This document shows, one piece after another, positions 31,876-43,703 of a stretch of DNA of 64,000 nt. A program made the position numbers and the translations under genes. This DNA comes from Apoda limacodes (Eukaryota; Arthropoda; Insecta; Lepidoptera; Limacodidae), in contig OX291542.1 of NCBI GenBank assembly GCA_946406115.1, positions 26,361,321-26,425,320 of the forward strand. The letters run 5' to 3'. The first letter of the stretch is position 1. Each line of letters opens with the position of its first letter. The notes under the pieces were generated by a model, which had not been told where the DNA came from, did not search any database, and saw only the letters and a program-made list of their open reading frames with translations.

Positions 31876-32398
31876 CCTGCATTCATTCCGCGATCAAGAA
31901 ATATGCAGTTTGCATAAAAACAGGAATTGTGTAACAAAACCTAACGGATGATTCAATGATTGCCCACCAATTGAATTGGGTGGCATTCCATCAATGCATA
32001 TTTTTAAACCACAGTAGGATTTAGTGATGGAATTTGGCAGTTTAATTTTTTTTAAACACTGTCTTTTGCTCGTGTATTCACCCATCCTAAATTTAGTTAT
32101 CAATGTAGGATTTCATTGGAACTCCTCAATAATACAAAAAAAACTCACTAACACTTCAAATAGCCTATGTCCTTCCCCGGACCCAATCTCCATGCCAATT
32201 TTGCCCACGGTTTGACCCACCCTAAATTCGATTATTAGTGTAGGATTTCAGCGACAACTTCTCAATTATAGAAAAAAACCGATTCATACTTAACTTTTTC
32301 AAGAAGCTTATGTCCTTTCCCGAGACTCAAACTATCTCCATGCCAAATGTCATCTTAATTGGTACAGCGGTTTTAGCGTTACTTTAATATTAGTTGGA
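31876..32398 (-). mobile_element. Helitron-like repeat with two internal tandem blocks (copy 1)
   Basis: Two related blocks each read CCACCCTAAATTCGATTATTAGTG or similar, then GTAGGATTTCA..., ACTCCTCAAT-ATA, TATGTCCTT.CCCG and CTCCATGCCAA. The second block ends GGTACAGCGGTTTTAGCG...AATATTAG. The texture is of a minus-oriented Helitron 5' region. The partner copy is at 43704-44226. Termini are not certain. Confidence 0.4.
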
Positions 32399-33519
32399 TG
32401 AGCTGAATTGTTTCTGAATATTATATTAAGTAGCATATTTCTGTTAGGCAGATGTCACTGTGAAAAATGGTTAGTAATGTCTGTATATTTCAATTACCAC
32501 GACACAGCTTTAGTTTCGTTATCATGCAGAATGAAAAAAAAGGTGTAGGTACCCCCTTTTACACAGATGACCGTAGGACAGGAAGTGATGATAAAGTAAA
32601 TAATAATTATTTCAATGTGAACACTATTTATAGTACATATTTTTACAAATTTCAATATACTAGACAATATTCAGCATAATTATGATAATAATATAAAAGA
32701 CAAAACTACAAAGGAGTTATAGTCTTTAACAGGTAAATCTAACATCTTCAAATAAGGAGATCAACAGCATTAAAGGTTACCAGGGCTAAGTTTGAAATCT
32801 TCGTGTTACAACCCAAGGGCGCAGCTGGTGCAAACCCAAGGGTATTCAAATGTAGACAGTTTTAGAACTGTCATATAAATACCAATCATCATTCATTCAT
32901 CATTTTGTCATTTGTGAAATCAAACAGCATAAACCCTTCGAGGTTTTGATGGTGTCTCAAGCATTTGAAATTGCCTCTGGCTGGTAGCTCTATTACACAA
33001 ACACTTTCAACACTTTGATGTACCAATAGTCAATGGGATGATACTGCAACACTTGCGAATCTTGATAGAATCAAACGCATTTTTGTAGTCGAAAAATTGC
33101 TACATGAAGAGGCCAATTATACTTTTCTAGTATATGTATTTGTTCTATACTACTAAAGCCTAATACCGATTTGGATTTGGAGGTTAAACTCAAAGTCTGT
33201 GCTTTATGTAAAATTCAACAAACTGCAGTAAACCAATATGACTATGTCTTCTTTCTTTCTTTTCTTAATGAATGGCAGTTACTACTTTAAAGTATATTCC
33301 AAATATTAATATTTGCCTTATTTTTGTTTCTCCATTTTCAACAGAACAGTTTCTTTTTTAATGACAGTGACAGCAGCTGTCAAGTGTATCGTTTGCAATA
33401 ACGAACGAATGAACAATTGTCAATTGCGAGCAATCATTGCTAGCAATCAAAGCTCCGTGGACACTTCATTGCCAAATTTGCGTTATTTGCGAGAAATTGC
33501 AAGCTACAAAAACACGCCC
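32399..33519. other. Right subterminal part of composite copy 1
   Basis: No gene. It ends with the subterminal segment containing TGACAGCAGCTGTCA, repeated TTGCGAG/AATTGC words, and the terminus AAAAACACGCCC. Relative to copy 2 it lacks the roughly 600 bp carrying transposase-like sequence (44930-45560). Confidence 0.5.
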
Positions 33520-33942
33520 ATAAATGAGAGTAAGGGCGTGTTTTCGGAGACCATTGCGATTGTATTGCGTGCAAATGAACGCAATGAAAGCAATAAGTGT
33601 TTTCGTAGCTTATTGCACGGTGGCAAAAAAAACAGGTTATTGCGTTGTTTGCTTTCAATTTTTTTTTTGTACTATTGACAGCTGTCAGCTATCAGTTCAA
33701 AGTTGTGTGTCGTGAAAAACACAAATTGCTTGCTTGTTTAATAGATTTCGGATTGTTTTGCAAAAGATAAAGTAATGGATAAAAAGCAAGGTCTTTGAAA
33801 AAATTATTATTATGAATAAACGGATACAATTTATACAGTATCTTTAACGTTAGAAAACAGGAGCGTGCATTTCGTGGTAACAACGTAAATCATTATTTTC
33901 TTGTGATAAGCACCTAATTGCTTTGTCATATATACGTACTGG

Positions 33943-34505
33943 GGCTACGTTCCAATTCCCTGCCGAGTGACAATCGCCCGCTATAGTTGATTTCCAACCC
34001 GTTCCAAATTGCAACAAAGACGTTAAAAAAGTGGTTTTTGGACGCCCGGGGTTGGATATTTTCCAACTGTCAAATTGAATTCCTTAAACTGACATAGAAA
34101 GGTTGATATTCACTCTTGTCAGTGTGAAAATTAACTGTCAATACCGGGCGATAATTACTCGGTGGGTTTTGGGACATAGCCTAGGGTGCGATCCAAATCG
34201 CGACGAGGAAGTTAAAAAAGTGGTTTTGGGACGCCCAGGGTAGAGTAATTTTCCAACTGTCAAGTTGAATTCTTTACACTGCCATAGAAAAGGTTGAAAA
34301 TCACTCCTGTCAGTTTGAAAATTAACTGTCAAACGCTCGTTCCCGAACGGGTTGATTTTTCCACTTTACCGGGCGATAATTACTCGGCGTGATTTGGAAC
34401 ATAGCCCTAGTGTAAAATATTCAACTTGACAGATAGAAAGTTACCCTGAGCCGGGCGGTCCATAACTACTTTTTCAACTTACACATTGCGTTTTGGAACG
34501 TAGCC
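33943..34505. repeat. Stacked GGCTACGTTCCAA TIR elements (copy 2)
   Basis: Counterpart of 22781-23341 with the same inverted ends and internal junctions. The left flank has changed to CTGG in place of CTAG. Confidence 0.65.
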
Positions 34506-34867
34506 TAGTAAAAAATAACTGGACGAAATTGCAAAATTAGTAAGAGCTGCTAATAAGAACATGTGAAAGTCAAACTACGGTTGAATCTTCTATAGAAGGT
34601 AGGTGCATCACTATGACCATGTAAGTTGTCAGGTTTTATTCCTCATAAAGTCTTCAAGGCTTCTGTACACCTGGTGCATCAAGAACACTATAGACCCTTA
34701 TTTGTGGGGAATATGTTTAACAAATAAATAAGCTATGGAAACAAAAAATATAGATACAGTATTCTTATTTGTATTGAATGATGAGGGATATATTCTGGGA
34801 CTGTAAAAAGAAAACAAATTAATCAATGTAATGTAACCTTCTCAACAATTGCTTCTTAGTGTTTCAA

Positions 34868-35727
34868 ATACGTAATAACACTGGACTCCAAACTTCAATG
34901 GGGTCCTCATATTCATAACCTAGCCAAAAAACTTAGCTCTGCTGTGTATGCGATCAAGAAAATAAGACAATTGACCGATGTTGACACTGCAAAAATAGTA
35001 TATTTTAGCTATTTCCATAGTTTAATGACATATGGTATCCTATTGTGGGGTAGCGCTGCTGATGTAAATACAATATTTTTGTTACAAAAAAGGGCAATTC
35101 GTGCTATTTATAAATTGGGATCTAGGATATCTCTGAGGGATAGGTTTAGGGAAGTAAAAATTTTAACTTTAGTGTCGCAGTACATATATGAAAATCTTTT
35201 ATATGTACATAAAAATATCAATAGTTTCAGCAAGAAAAGTGACGTTCACAAAGTAAATACTAGAAGTAAAAATAAGCTGTTGGTGCATGATACACGTCTA
35301 CACAAAATAAGTAACTCTTTTATGGGGCAATGTATACACTTTTACAACAAAGTTCCCAATAAAATTCAAAATCTATCAATAAGTAAATTTAAATTTTTTA
35401 TCAAGCAGGTACTGTGTAAAAAGGCATACTACAATATTTCAGACTATGTAAATGATAAAAATCCTTGGGACTGATGATGCTCAATTACAGGATGCATAGG
35501 TAAACCAAATTAAAATGGAAATAACATAAAATTGTACGGCTAAAATTTTTTTATTTAAAACATTAATTGTATTTTTAGTTTATTTGCATTATTGATAGTG
35601 TTTTTAAACAACATTGTGAACCGGCGGGAAGGTGAGAGGGTTCAAAAAATAATATTTGACTTTGACGATTCAAAAGTGATTGTAAAATCCTTATTTGAAT
35701 AAACCATTTTGACTTTGACTTTGACTT
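34868..35727 (+). mobile_element. 5'-truncated LINE (family of 15.9-19.7 kb) inserted only in copy 2
   Basis: Copy 1 has GTTTCAAGTGTCC uninterrupted (23698-23711). Copy 2 has about 860 bp between GTTTCAA and AAGTGTCC. From ACACTGGACTCC onward it nearly duplicates 18770-19670. The open frame at 34944-35474 (176 residues, ending NDKNPWD) is intact where the longer copy has stops. The tail is (TTTGACT)n. A 48-bp part of the 3' UTR is missing. Confidence 0.85.
34944..35474 (+). pseudogene. C-terminal part of LINE ORF2
   Basis: The open frame covers the post-RT thumb and C-terminal region (YFSYFHSLMTYGILLWG, LLQKRAIRAIYKLGSR, SFMGQCIHFYNKVPNKIQ). It is a fragment of a 5'-truncated insertion, so it is not a gene despite being open. 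Few differences from 18880-19368 point to a recent common source. Confidence 0.8.
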
Positions 35728-35865
35728 AAGTGTCCTTAGGCAATTATAACTGCTCAACATCAGGCAGGCAGTATGCTTGTTTGCTTCTTTATGTGTGCCA
35801 ATTGTTTGGTGATGGAGTTTACTGAAGGCCTCAGTGACACATGTAACCTATTAAGTTAATATTGA

Positions 35866-36356
35866 GGTTGTCCTTGCCTGGGTCCCAGGCCACAGTAGAA
35901 TAGAAGGCAATGAGAAATCTGACCACTGGGCTAAAGAAGTAGTTCAGTCAGATATACAAAACTTCAATAAACTTTTCTCTTTAGACTTTCTCAGTTCAGC
36001 TAAAAGGCCAATGTCAGTAGATTGGAGTCATGTATGGAAACAGTCTTCATCCATTAAGGGCCGTTATCATGGCCAAATACAACCTGTTATCCCTGCAAAA
36101 CCTTGGTTCTTGCGAATTCAATATTGTGACAAATTAGTTACGTCGACCATATGCCGTCCCAGACTGGAACATGCATGTACTCCAGTATTTTTAGCTAAAA
36201 TAAGAGTTAGGGACCACTCTATTTGTGAGTGTGGCATTGACGAAGGTACTGTAGACTACATATTTTTCAGCTGCCCCAAATACCCTATATACTATATGAC
36301 ATCCTCCACCCAAAAATTCCTCGCTCTGTCAACATGCATTGTCTTCTATCCTTGAT
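35866..36356 (+). pseudogene. LINE RNase H plus zinc-knuckle fragment (copy 2)
   Basis: Counterpart of 23840-24330. It retains the CECGIDEGTVDYIFFSCPKYP segment deleted in copy 1, giving the C-x-C ... C end typical of RNase H-bearing LINE C-termini. It is closed at 36355 by a stop. Confidence 0.75.
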
Positions 36357-39221
36357 TAATACCCCCTTCATTAAATGTTTAACAAAATTTATCAAAACTT
36401 TTAATATAAAAATATTAATTTTTACTCTTTTGCATGCATTAATATGTCCATCACCACTTAGTATAATCCTCTCTCACACTTGTTTGTTTGTTTTATATGT
36501 TGTGATGCCCTTTTTTGTTTTAGGTAAAACAAACCAAAATTTTCCAACTTGGAGGCCTTCCATTTTTATATTATATTAAATTTTTCAACACATGTCTCTT
36601 TCATCACGGATGCTGGCGAAATGATTTGGCTTATATTGAAATGAAAGCAATTCTTCAAACAATTAATTGTTTTGACAGGTAACTAATAAATAAATATAAC
36701 ACTCACCAATCCACTATTGTTACTTTTGTATTTACAAATAAATAAAAAATTAGTTGGAAATACACAAAGTCCAATCTTTCAATCTGTGAATACTGAAAAA
36801 TACTAGAACCGTAAATAAGGAGCTTTAACTTTTTTAATTCTAGATGTTGCATGAAATTTTATTCTTTCTCTTACATTTCTGCTGGGATATTGCTGTTGAA
36901 AACTTTTCCTAGTTGTGATTCAATAATGAGAATAAGTAAATCTCGAAAAAATCCTTAGTTTCTTGGTTATTAATAGTTATTTGTGTAACATGTAGATAAA
37001 CTTTACTGAGTATACAATATCTTCCTGGCTCATCTTGTTGTTTATATTACTTATACTTCTTTACATTAATACCTATATTATGACTCAAATTTTTCTTATT
37101 ATGCTATTTAGGCATTAAATTTACAAGCATAGAATGATATTTGGATAAACATATATTTAAGTCAGGAATTAAACCTGCGAACCTATTTATATATAGGTTC
37201 ACAGCAATAGCGTCTCCACTTGTACCTCCATTGTAAATAATGTTTTATTTAGTGCAGGTTTGAGTTGTGGCCTGAGATCTAATCTGCTGACTATGTCTTT
37301 GTTTTAAAAATTCTTACTTCTTTTTTCAAGACATTCTGCTAAAGTGATTAACTGGTTTTGTATTGTAATTAAATACATATATTTGTGTGAATTACAGTGA
37401 CTTTTGGGGCTCTGAGGTCTGGAAACTCACAACTTAGTTAGCGCAATAGCAAAACTACTGATTCCTGTGATATATAACCCAAGATCTACACCATTTGCTA
37501 AACAAAGGGCAACCTTTGGACAGTTATCTGTAGAAAATGTATTACATATATGCTGTAAGTATATTACTATATATATTTTAGTAATATATTTTAAGTAAAA
37601 TCTTTTATTTTTGTTAGATTTTATTATATTAGTTAAAAAAATTAAATACCTAAATATCTTATCTCATTAAACTTGGAAAATGAGTTGGAGATGGAGAAGG
37701 ATATGAAATACCATCTTGTTATACTTGTTATACACACTGGTCATCCCAGTTGAGAGCTGCCAATAATAGCTTTTTCTATAGGTAAAAATGGGTACACTAT
37801 TCTTTTATTTCGCAAAAGTGTACTTGGAAAGTAGCTTGGGTCAGACAATAACCATGGTGGCTCCAGGGCTCTGTTGCTAGTAGTAGCTACCTACGGAACC
37901 GAGAAGTGCAGGCTTGATCCCGCACATGACAAACATTTATGTAATGAAAATTTGTGTTTATCTTGAGACTGTTTCCTATGTATAATACATATTTATTTAA
38001 AAAAAAAGTAGGTTTATAATTTACATATGTGTTAATATTTCTGTTATGGTTTGTCTGGTGTCAATAGTACAAGCTTTGCTTAGTTTGGGACCAGATGATT
38101 TTTGTGTTAAGTCCAGAAAAAAATGTATAATATGAATGTAGTAGTACCAATAAAAATATACCTTGGATTCACCAATGTTTTAAAAAAAAATGATACAATA
38201 TGATATTTTTTAGTTATTCTGGCTAACCACTTTGTAGTTATTTATACTATACCACTAAGGGAACTCATTGTGATGCTTACTGTTACAATTTACCATTTCA
38301 AGCAAAGTGCAGAGCAAATGCACAACAAGGATCATCTACATTTTGCAAGTTGTCCAAATAATTTATTTTGCATAGGCATATATATGCAACACAAATGGAC
38401 TCATTGATAAAACATCAGTTAACTGGTTAAATTCAAGCAGAACAGGGGCAAAGATGTGAAAGAAGAGTCTAGACAATGCTATTCTAAATCCTTAATTTAT
38501 CAATGTTTCAGGTGAAGTGCAGAGCAAATTCCAGACTGCAACTCAACTGGGATCATCGTCACTATGTAAGTTAATAACATTTAACATGTCTTATTTAATG
38601 AATATGCATTCACAAATGGGCTATCTTACTGTTCAATCACCAATCTCAGATTAACTGTTTTAGCTCAAATACAGAAAAGAGGCAAGTTATTTAAAATTAA
38701 ATAAGTAGATTGTGAAATGAACTCATGCCAAGGTTTTCTATAAGGACTACAGTATGGGGTTCTTCAAGGGAGAAGTAATTAGAGACTTGTTTGCCAACTA
38801 AGTATATGTGGTTATATATGGGGTAACTCCCGACACTCACTTTGATTTAGAATCAAATAAATCGATCATATAATATATAAAACCTTTTTATGCAACAAAA
38901 TCAAATAGTATTATTAAGATTACACACCACTGAATGTAATTACAATGTAAGTATTTGAAAGTATTGACAAAAGTGCCGTATGATTGAAATTGGGATTGTC
39001 GTCGAGAGTCGGCCCCTTGTTTTGATCATTACTATATTAACAGATTTAGCAATTTTATATAGAAATAGCAACTGAGCTGTTCTAAGTCCTTAACTTGTCA
39101 CTGTTTCAGGTGAAGTGCAGGGCGAACCCAGTCTGCAACTCAACTGGCATCATCGTCATAATATAAGTTAATAACATTTAACATTTAACGTGTGAGTGTA
39201 CTTAATATGCCCATATCCAAC
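36357..39221. other. Interior of composite copy 2, no intact gene
   Basis: Parallel to 24331-28299 without the two LINE insertions of copy 1. It contains the exon-like cassettes at about 38509-38566 (GTTTCAG|GTGAAGTGCAGAGCAAATTC ... TAT|GTAAGT) and 39107-39165. Confidence 0.45.
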
Positions 39222-39482
39222 TTAATATTATAAATGCGAAATTTCGGATGTTTGTTACATAATCACGCTTTAACCACTGGACAGATCTGAATGAAACGTG
39301 GCACACATGTATGTAGGATAGGTCCTGGAATCGAACATGGTTACTTTTTATTACGAAAATTCAAAAGTTCCTGCAGGAATAACTATAACCGAGCTTAAAC
39401 GAACTATAGCTGTAGCTTGCTGTAGCAAACTACATTAGTATAATTAAAGAGTTCTACGGCGATAACCGCTCGCAAAATCTAG
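39222..39482 (+). mobile_element. Helitron-like non-autonomous element (copy 2)
   Basis: Counterpart of 28300-28578, ending AAAATCTAG|T, with a short deletion before the end (the GGAGCCGCTGG block is lost). Confidence 0.45.
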
Positions 39483-39672
39483 TTTATAATAATTAGTAGA
39501 TTCTTATGTTTTAAATGTTTACTTTATATGTTCAAAATGTTTCGATTATCAACTACCATTGCTGTTTTAGATGATCTCAATACTGACATTTGACTTTTTT
39601 TCCAGCGCAATTTATCCAGTTCTTGGGAGGCCTCTGAATAACCAGCTGGGCACTTGCGTAATTAACCTTTTT

Positions 39673-40055
39673 GGGGTTCCGTACCTTGAAAGGAAAAACT
39701 GGAACCCTTATTTTCTCAGGAACTCGTGGAGGTATCAAGCTAAAATACTCAGGTCTCCTGTCCCTTGGAGCTGTGAAAACATCAAACTTCTGAGCCAACG
39801 CAATCAAAAGATACAGCCGTTTATGCCGCAAATTTTCGAAACTCGCAAGGGAATCAAAACCTACAGAGTACTTCCCGTGAACTCAGAATCTTGAAATTTG
39901 GTACGAAGCAACGTCTTATAGCACAGATAAAGGAAAAATTGCCATAAATTTTTAGTTACATCATATAATCAAAATATTTTTAATAATATACAACATATAG
40001 TAAGTTTGCACGGAACCCTCGGTGCGCGAGCCAGACTCGCACTTGGCCGGTTTCT
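39673..40055. repeat. GGGTTCCGTACC dispersed repeat (copy 2)
   Basis: Counterpart of 28760-29165. The 107-residue plus-strand open frame over 39571-39894 crosses the repeat boundary and is not regarded as a gene. Confidence 0.55.
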
Positions 40056-40517
40056 TTTTAAAAAGGATTCCTGATTTCTGCCTTATGAGGGTGATAAAGG
40101 CCAGACAGCTAATTTCTATAATACTAACGACGTGCATGTAAATGTACTTAAAATCATTACATAATGACATATAAATTACTATGAGATGTTTTTGTTATAC
40201 GTTTCTTAAGTAATTTATGCCATAATGATGCCTTTTGTTTGGAATCCATTTTTTAGTTACCTTTTTATGACTTTTTGATACAACTTATAGTCAATGCACT
40301 AGGTAACAACCAATTCTAATTATTTAATCGGTCCGTCTGTCTCCAGACTGTATCTCATGAACCCTGATAGACAGTTGAAATTTTCACAGAAGATGTATTT
40401 CTGTTACCGCTATAACAACAAATACTAAAAACTGAATAAAATAAATATTGAAGAGGGCTCCCATACAACAAATGTGATCATACAATTTACGAACACAAAC
40501 AAAAACAAAAAGTGTGT

Positions 40518-41863
40518 CGTTAAGCAGTCACCCATCCAAGTACTGACCAAGCCCGGCGTTGCTTAACTTGAGATATTGTTTCCAACAAACAAATATGTTA
40601 CTTTTTCTCTTAAAATGAGCTTGATGGCACTGTAACGGTATAATTTTAGACGGTAAATGACATATTGTTTTGTTGAAAACTTTATTCAAAGTTAAGCAAC
40701 GTCGGGCTTGGTCAGTACTTAGATGGGTGACCGCTTAGCGGCACGGTTTTTGGTAATGTTTGTGTTCGTAAATTACGTAAATTTACATGCGTAACATTAA
40801 CATCGGTCAATTGCAAGTCTTACTCGCGCACCGAGGTTTCCGTACCATGGTTTTACGTAATTTACGAACACAAACAAAAACAAAAAGTGTGCCTCTAAGT
40901 GGTCACTCATCCAAGTACTGACCAAGCCCGACGTTGCTTAACTTTGAATATCTTTTCCAACAACCAAATATGTTTACTGTTTCTCTTAATGGTAAGCTAG
41001 ATGGCGCTGTAACGGTATAATTTAAGACGGTAAAATGACACATTGTTTTGTTGAAAACTTTATTCAAAGTTAAGCAACGTCGGGCTTGGTCAGTACTTGG
41101 ATGGGTGACCGCTTACCGGCACACTTTTTGTTAATGTTTGTGTTCGTAAATAACGTAAATTTACATGCGTAACATTAACATCGGTCAATTGCAAGTCTGA
41201 CTCGCGCACCGAGGTTTACGGACGACGGTTTTACGTAATTTACGAACACAAACAAAAACAAAAAGTGTGCCGCTAAGCGGTCACCCATCCAAGTACTGAC
41301 CAAGCCCGACGTTGCTTAGGTTTGAATATAGTTTTCAACAAAACAATGTGTAATTTTGCCGTCTAAAATTATACCGTGACAGCGCCATCTAGCTCATATT
41401 AAGAGAAACAGTAACGTATTTGTTGTAAACAATATTCCAAGTTAAGCAACGTTGGGCTTGGTCAATACTTGGATGGGTGACTGCTTAGCTTTTGTTTTTG
41501 TTTGCTTTTGTAAATTACGTTAAACCGTGGTACGAAATCCACGGTGCGCTAGTCCGACTTGCAATTGACCGATGTTAATAATACGCATGTAAATTTACGT
41601 AATTTACGAACACAAACAAAAACAAAAAGTGTGCCTCTAAGTGGTCACCCATCCAAGTACTGACCAAGCCCGAGGTTGCTTAACTTTGAATATCTTTTCC
41701 AACAACCAAATATGGTTACTGTTTCTCTTAATGGTAAGCTAGATGGCGCTGTAACGGTATAATTTTAGACGGTAAAAGACACATTGTTTTGTTGAAAACT
41801 TTATTCAAAGTTAAGCAACGTCGGGCTTGGTCAGTACTTGGATGGGTGACCGCTTAGCGGCAC
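40518..41863. repeat. Alternating array of eight 5S rRNA fragments, ~372-bp period
   Basis: Minus-strand fragments start at 40518, 40889, 41267 and 41631. Plus-strand fragments start at 40689, 41067, 41439 and 41808. Each carries the internal-promoter part of 5S rRNA (GTTAAGCAACGTCGGG ... AGTACTTGGATGGGTGACC). Between members of a pair are GTTTCTCTTAA, AGATGGCGCTGT and ATTGTTTTGTTG; between pairs are TTTACGAACACAAACAAAAAC and CGCGCACCGAGG. Copy 1 has only three such fragments (29645-30044), so the array expanded, or contracted, after the copies separated. Confidence 0.8.
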
Positions 41864-42673
41864 ACTTTTTGTTTTGTTTGTGTTCGTAAATTACGTAGAT
41901 GGCGCTGTACTGGTAATTTAAAATAGTAATCACTTGGGCCCGTCTAACACTTGGCCGGTTTTTATTATATACTTTAAGAGTTCATAATATTTACTGCAAA
42001 TTTGAAGTTTGTATGTATTATTGTTTTTACGATAGTGCAAAAACAACGAAAATGTATTTCTTGTATGGGGACCCCCCTTAAATTTTACCTTTTTTAACTT
42101 TTTATTATTTATTAGATAATCCACCATTATACCATATATTCTGTGAAAAATTCAGGCGTCTATTTCAGTCTAAAAGATAGAGCCTTTTAATGGTCGGACA
42201 GACGGACAGACAGACAGCGCAGGCTTAGTAATAGGGCTCCGTTGGGACAGTCTGGGTACGGAACCCTAAAAACGGCCATTTTCTGCACCTTAAAGTTGAA
42301 GTCTCGCTGTATTGGCCATTAAATTTAAGTCTTAAAAGTGTTAATTTCAGATAGTTTTTAACAATTACTATAAAGAAATTGAAATTATTTCCTTTTTATT
42401 TCATTACAGAACATTTTTTATCGCACATTTTATTAGTCGGCAACGCACTTATTGTCTTAGTGGTTTTAAAAATAGTTATTTGACAAGGATATCCCCTAAT
42501 ATTCTCAATAGAAGTTACACTGTACCTATATGAATTTATTTTGATTGGTAGGTAATCAGTTCGAAAAGTCAAAACGAAAGACTAGGCCTGGTCCCAATCG
42601 GTATAATCAGATTCAAAAATGTTCTGTGTTTGTTTATGGGTATAATTTACTAGTGTTTTTTTTATCTTTACAG

Positions 42674-43029
42674 AGGCTGAGACTCCGTATAGTAGATGGA
42701 TACATGAATGCATGAAGAAAAAGAGAGAATTGACATTGGATTGGGTAAGCAGGGCAATAGGCAAATGGGCAAACGGGATGAAAAGGACACATAAAATAGT
42801 AAAAGACCGCAGTAGCAAATCCGGCAATGACCCTCGCACATGGATCTATATAAATGTTATGAATGAATTGTCGTCACGAAAACCATACATTTCACTACTT
42901 GCAATAGAAACAACAACACCGAGCAATAGTACAACAGAACCTTTACAAACACCAAGCAATAGAACTACAGAACCTTTACAAACAATAAATGCAAATGTCA
43001 GGCTACCAGAAGAAAAAGTAAATGAATGA
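42674..43029 (+). CDS. Myb/SANT-like (trihelix) domain, terminal exon, copy 2
   Basis: From the acceptor TTTTATCTTTACAG the frame is open to a TGA: AETPYSRWIHECMKKKRE, then LDWVSRAIGKWANG, KIVKDRSSKSGNDPRTWIY, MNELSSRKP, then a Thr/Pro-rich tail. The KW-x-N ... KD-x-x-x-KSGN-x-x-TW-x-Y ... MNEL-x-x-RKP order is the C-terminal two thirds of a Myb/SANT-like DNA-binding domain. The tail has a tandem 12-residue repeat (TPSNSTTEPLQ/TPSNRTTEPLQ) that is single in copy 1. PIF/Harbinger elements encode such a protein beside the transposase. The upstream exon was not located, so this is an exon of an incomplete gene. Confidence 0.55.
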
Positions 43030-43703
43030 AGCGCTTTGCCAATTTAAATTAGTGGAAGAGTATAGAGAAAAACGCCATAAAGATTTTTCTAACTTCAGCA
43101 TTGACAACATTGACATGTCTTGTGGACATTTCTTGTAGATAAAATTATAAATAAACCAGAATATATTGTTATTATTATTTAGTTATTTTGTTTTTGGTTT
43201 TTCTTCAGAAGGTTGTTCATTGATGTTATTGTTAATAGCAGTATTGATGGTTACATGTGTTTAAGTAATATAAGTATGTATCTAAGTTAGCTTTTGATTT
43301 TTTAACCATATATAAAGTATGTAAGAAAATAAGCTTTTGATCGTTCAAACAGTGTGATTGATTTATATATTTATATGTAGATTTGAATTATTAAAAGACA
43401 AAAAAAAAAATGAAATCCAAAATAGCAAAATGGAGTGTTAATCTTGAGTTTGATGGTGATGTCATTGATTCAGTGCACCCATTGAATTGCAATTACAAAA
43501 TATAAGTATCAGGTGTAAGTTTAAATATTTGAATTATTATTTTGCACTACTATAATGATTCTAATTGTAATCTGGTTAATATTATAGACATGAAAGACAG
43601 TTTTTTTTTTGTTTTATTCCTTATTACTCCCTATTCTGTAAAAATTCTTAATTGAAATTTGGCTCATGTAGACGGGTATCAATTCTTATTTTAGTGGTTT
43701 ACT

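Larger units (their letters stand above)
22334..33519 (+). mobile_element. Composite PIF/Harbinger-type element, copy 1 (11.2 kb)
   Basis: Its sequence runs in parallel with copy 2 (33534-45981) from GACCATTGCGATTG (22348) to GCAAGCTACAAAAACACGCCC (33519). The right terminus, read in reverse complement, is GGGCGTGTTTTTGTAG, matching the left terminus of copy 2. The left terminus is eroded (TACGATGTTTTTGTAGACC). It contains a stacked TIR element, an RNase H LINE fragment, a later LINE insertion (25827-26490), another (27354-27956), exon-like cassettes, Helitron-like pieces, a short 5S fragment cluster and a Myb/SANT exon with a stop. Only the last has possible transposition relevance. It lacks the transposase relic present in copy 2. 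Confidence 0.7.

Noticed and set aside
39571..39894. 107-residue plus-strand open frame, with an 84-residue overlap on the other strand
   Set aside because: It crosses the boundary of a GGGTTCCGTACC repeat, its counterpart in copy 1 is disrupted, and no domain or splice context supports it.
29645..41863. 5S rRNA genes
   Set aside because: Only the central ~50 bp is present, with both ends of the mature rRNA missing and orientation alternating, so these are repeat fragments, not genes.
40518..41863. CRISPR-like array
   Set aside because: The regular period comes from inverted 5S-containing units of about 372 bp with similar spacers in a eukaryotic context, not short direct repeats with unique spacers.
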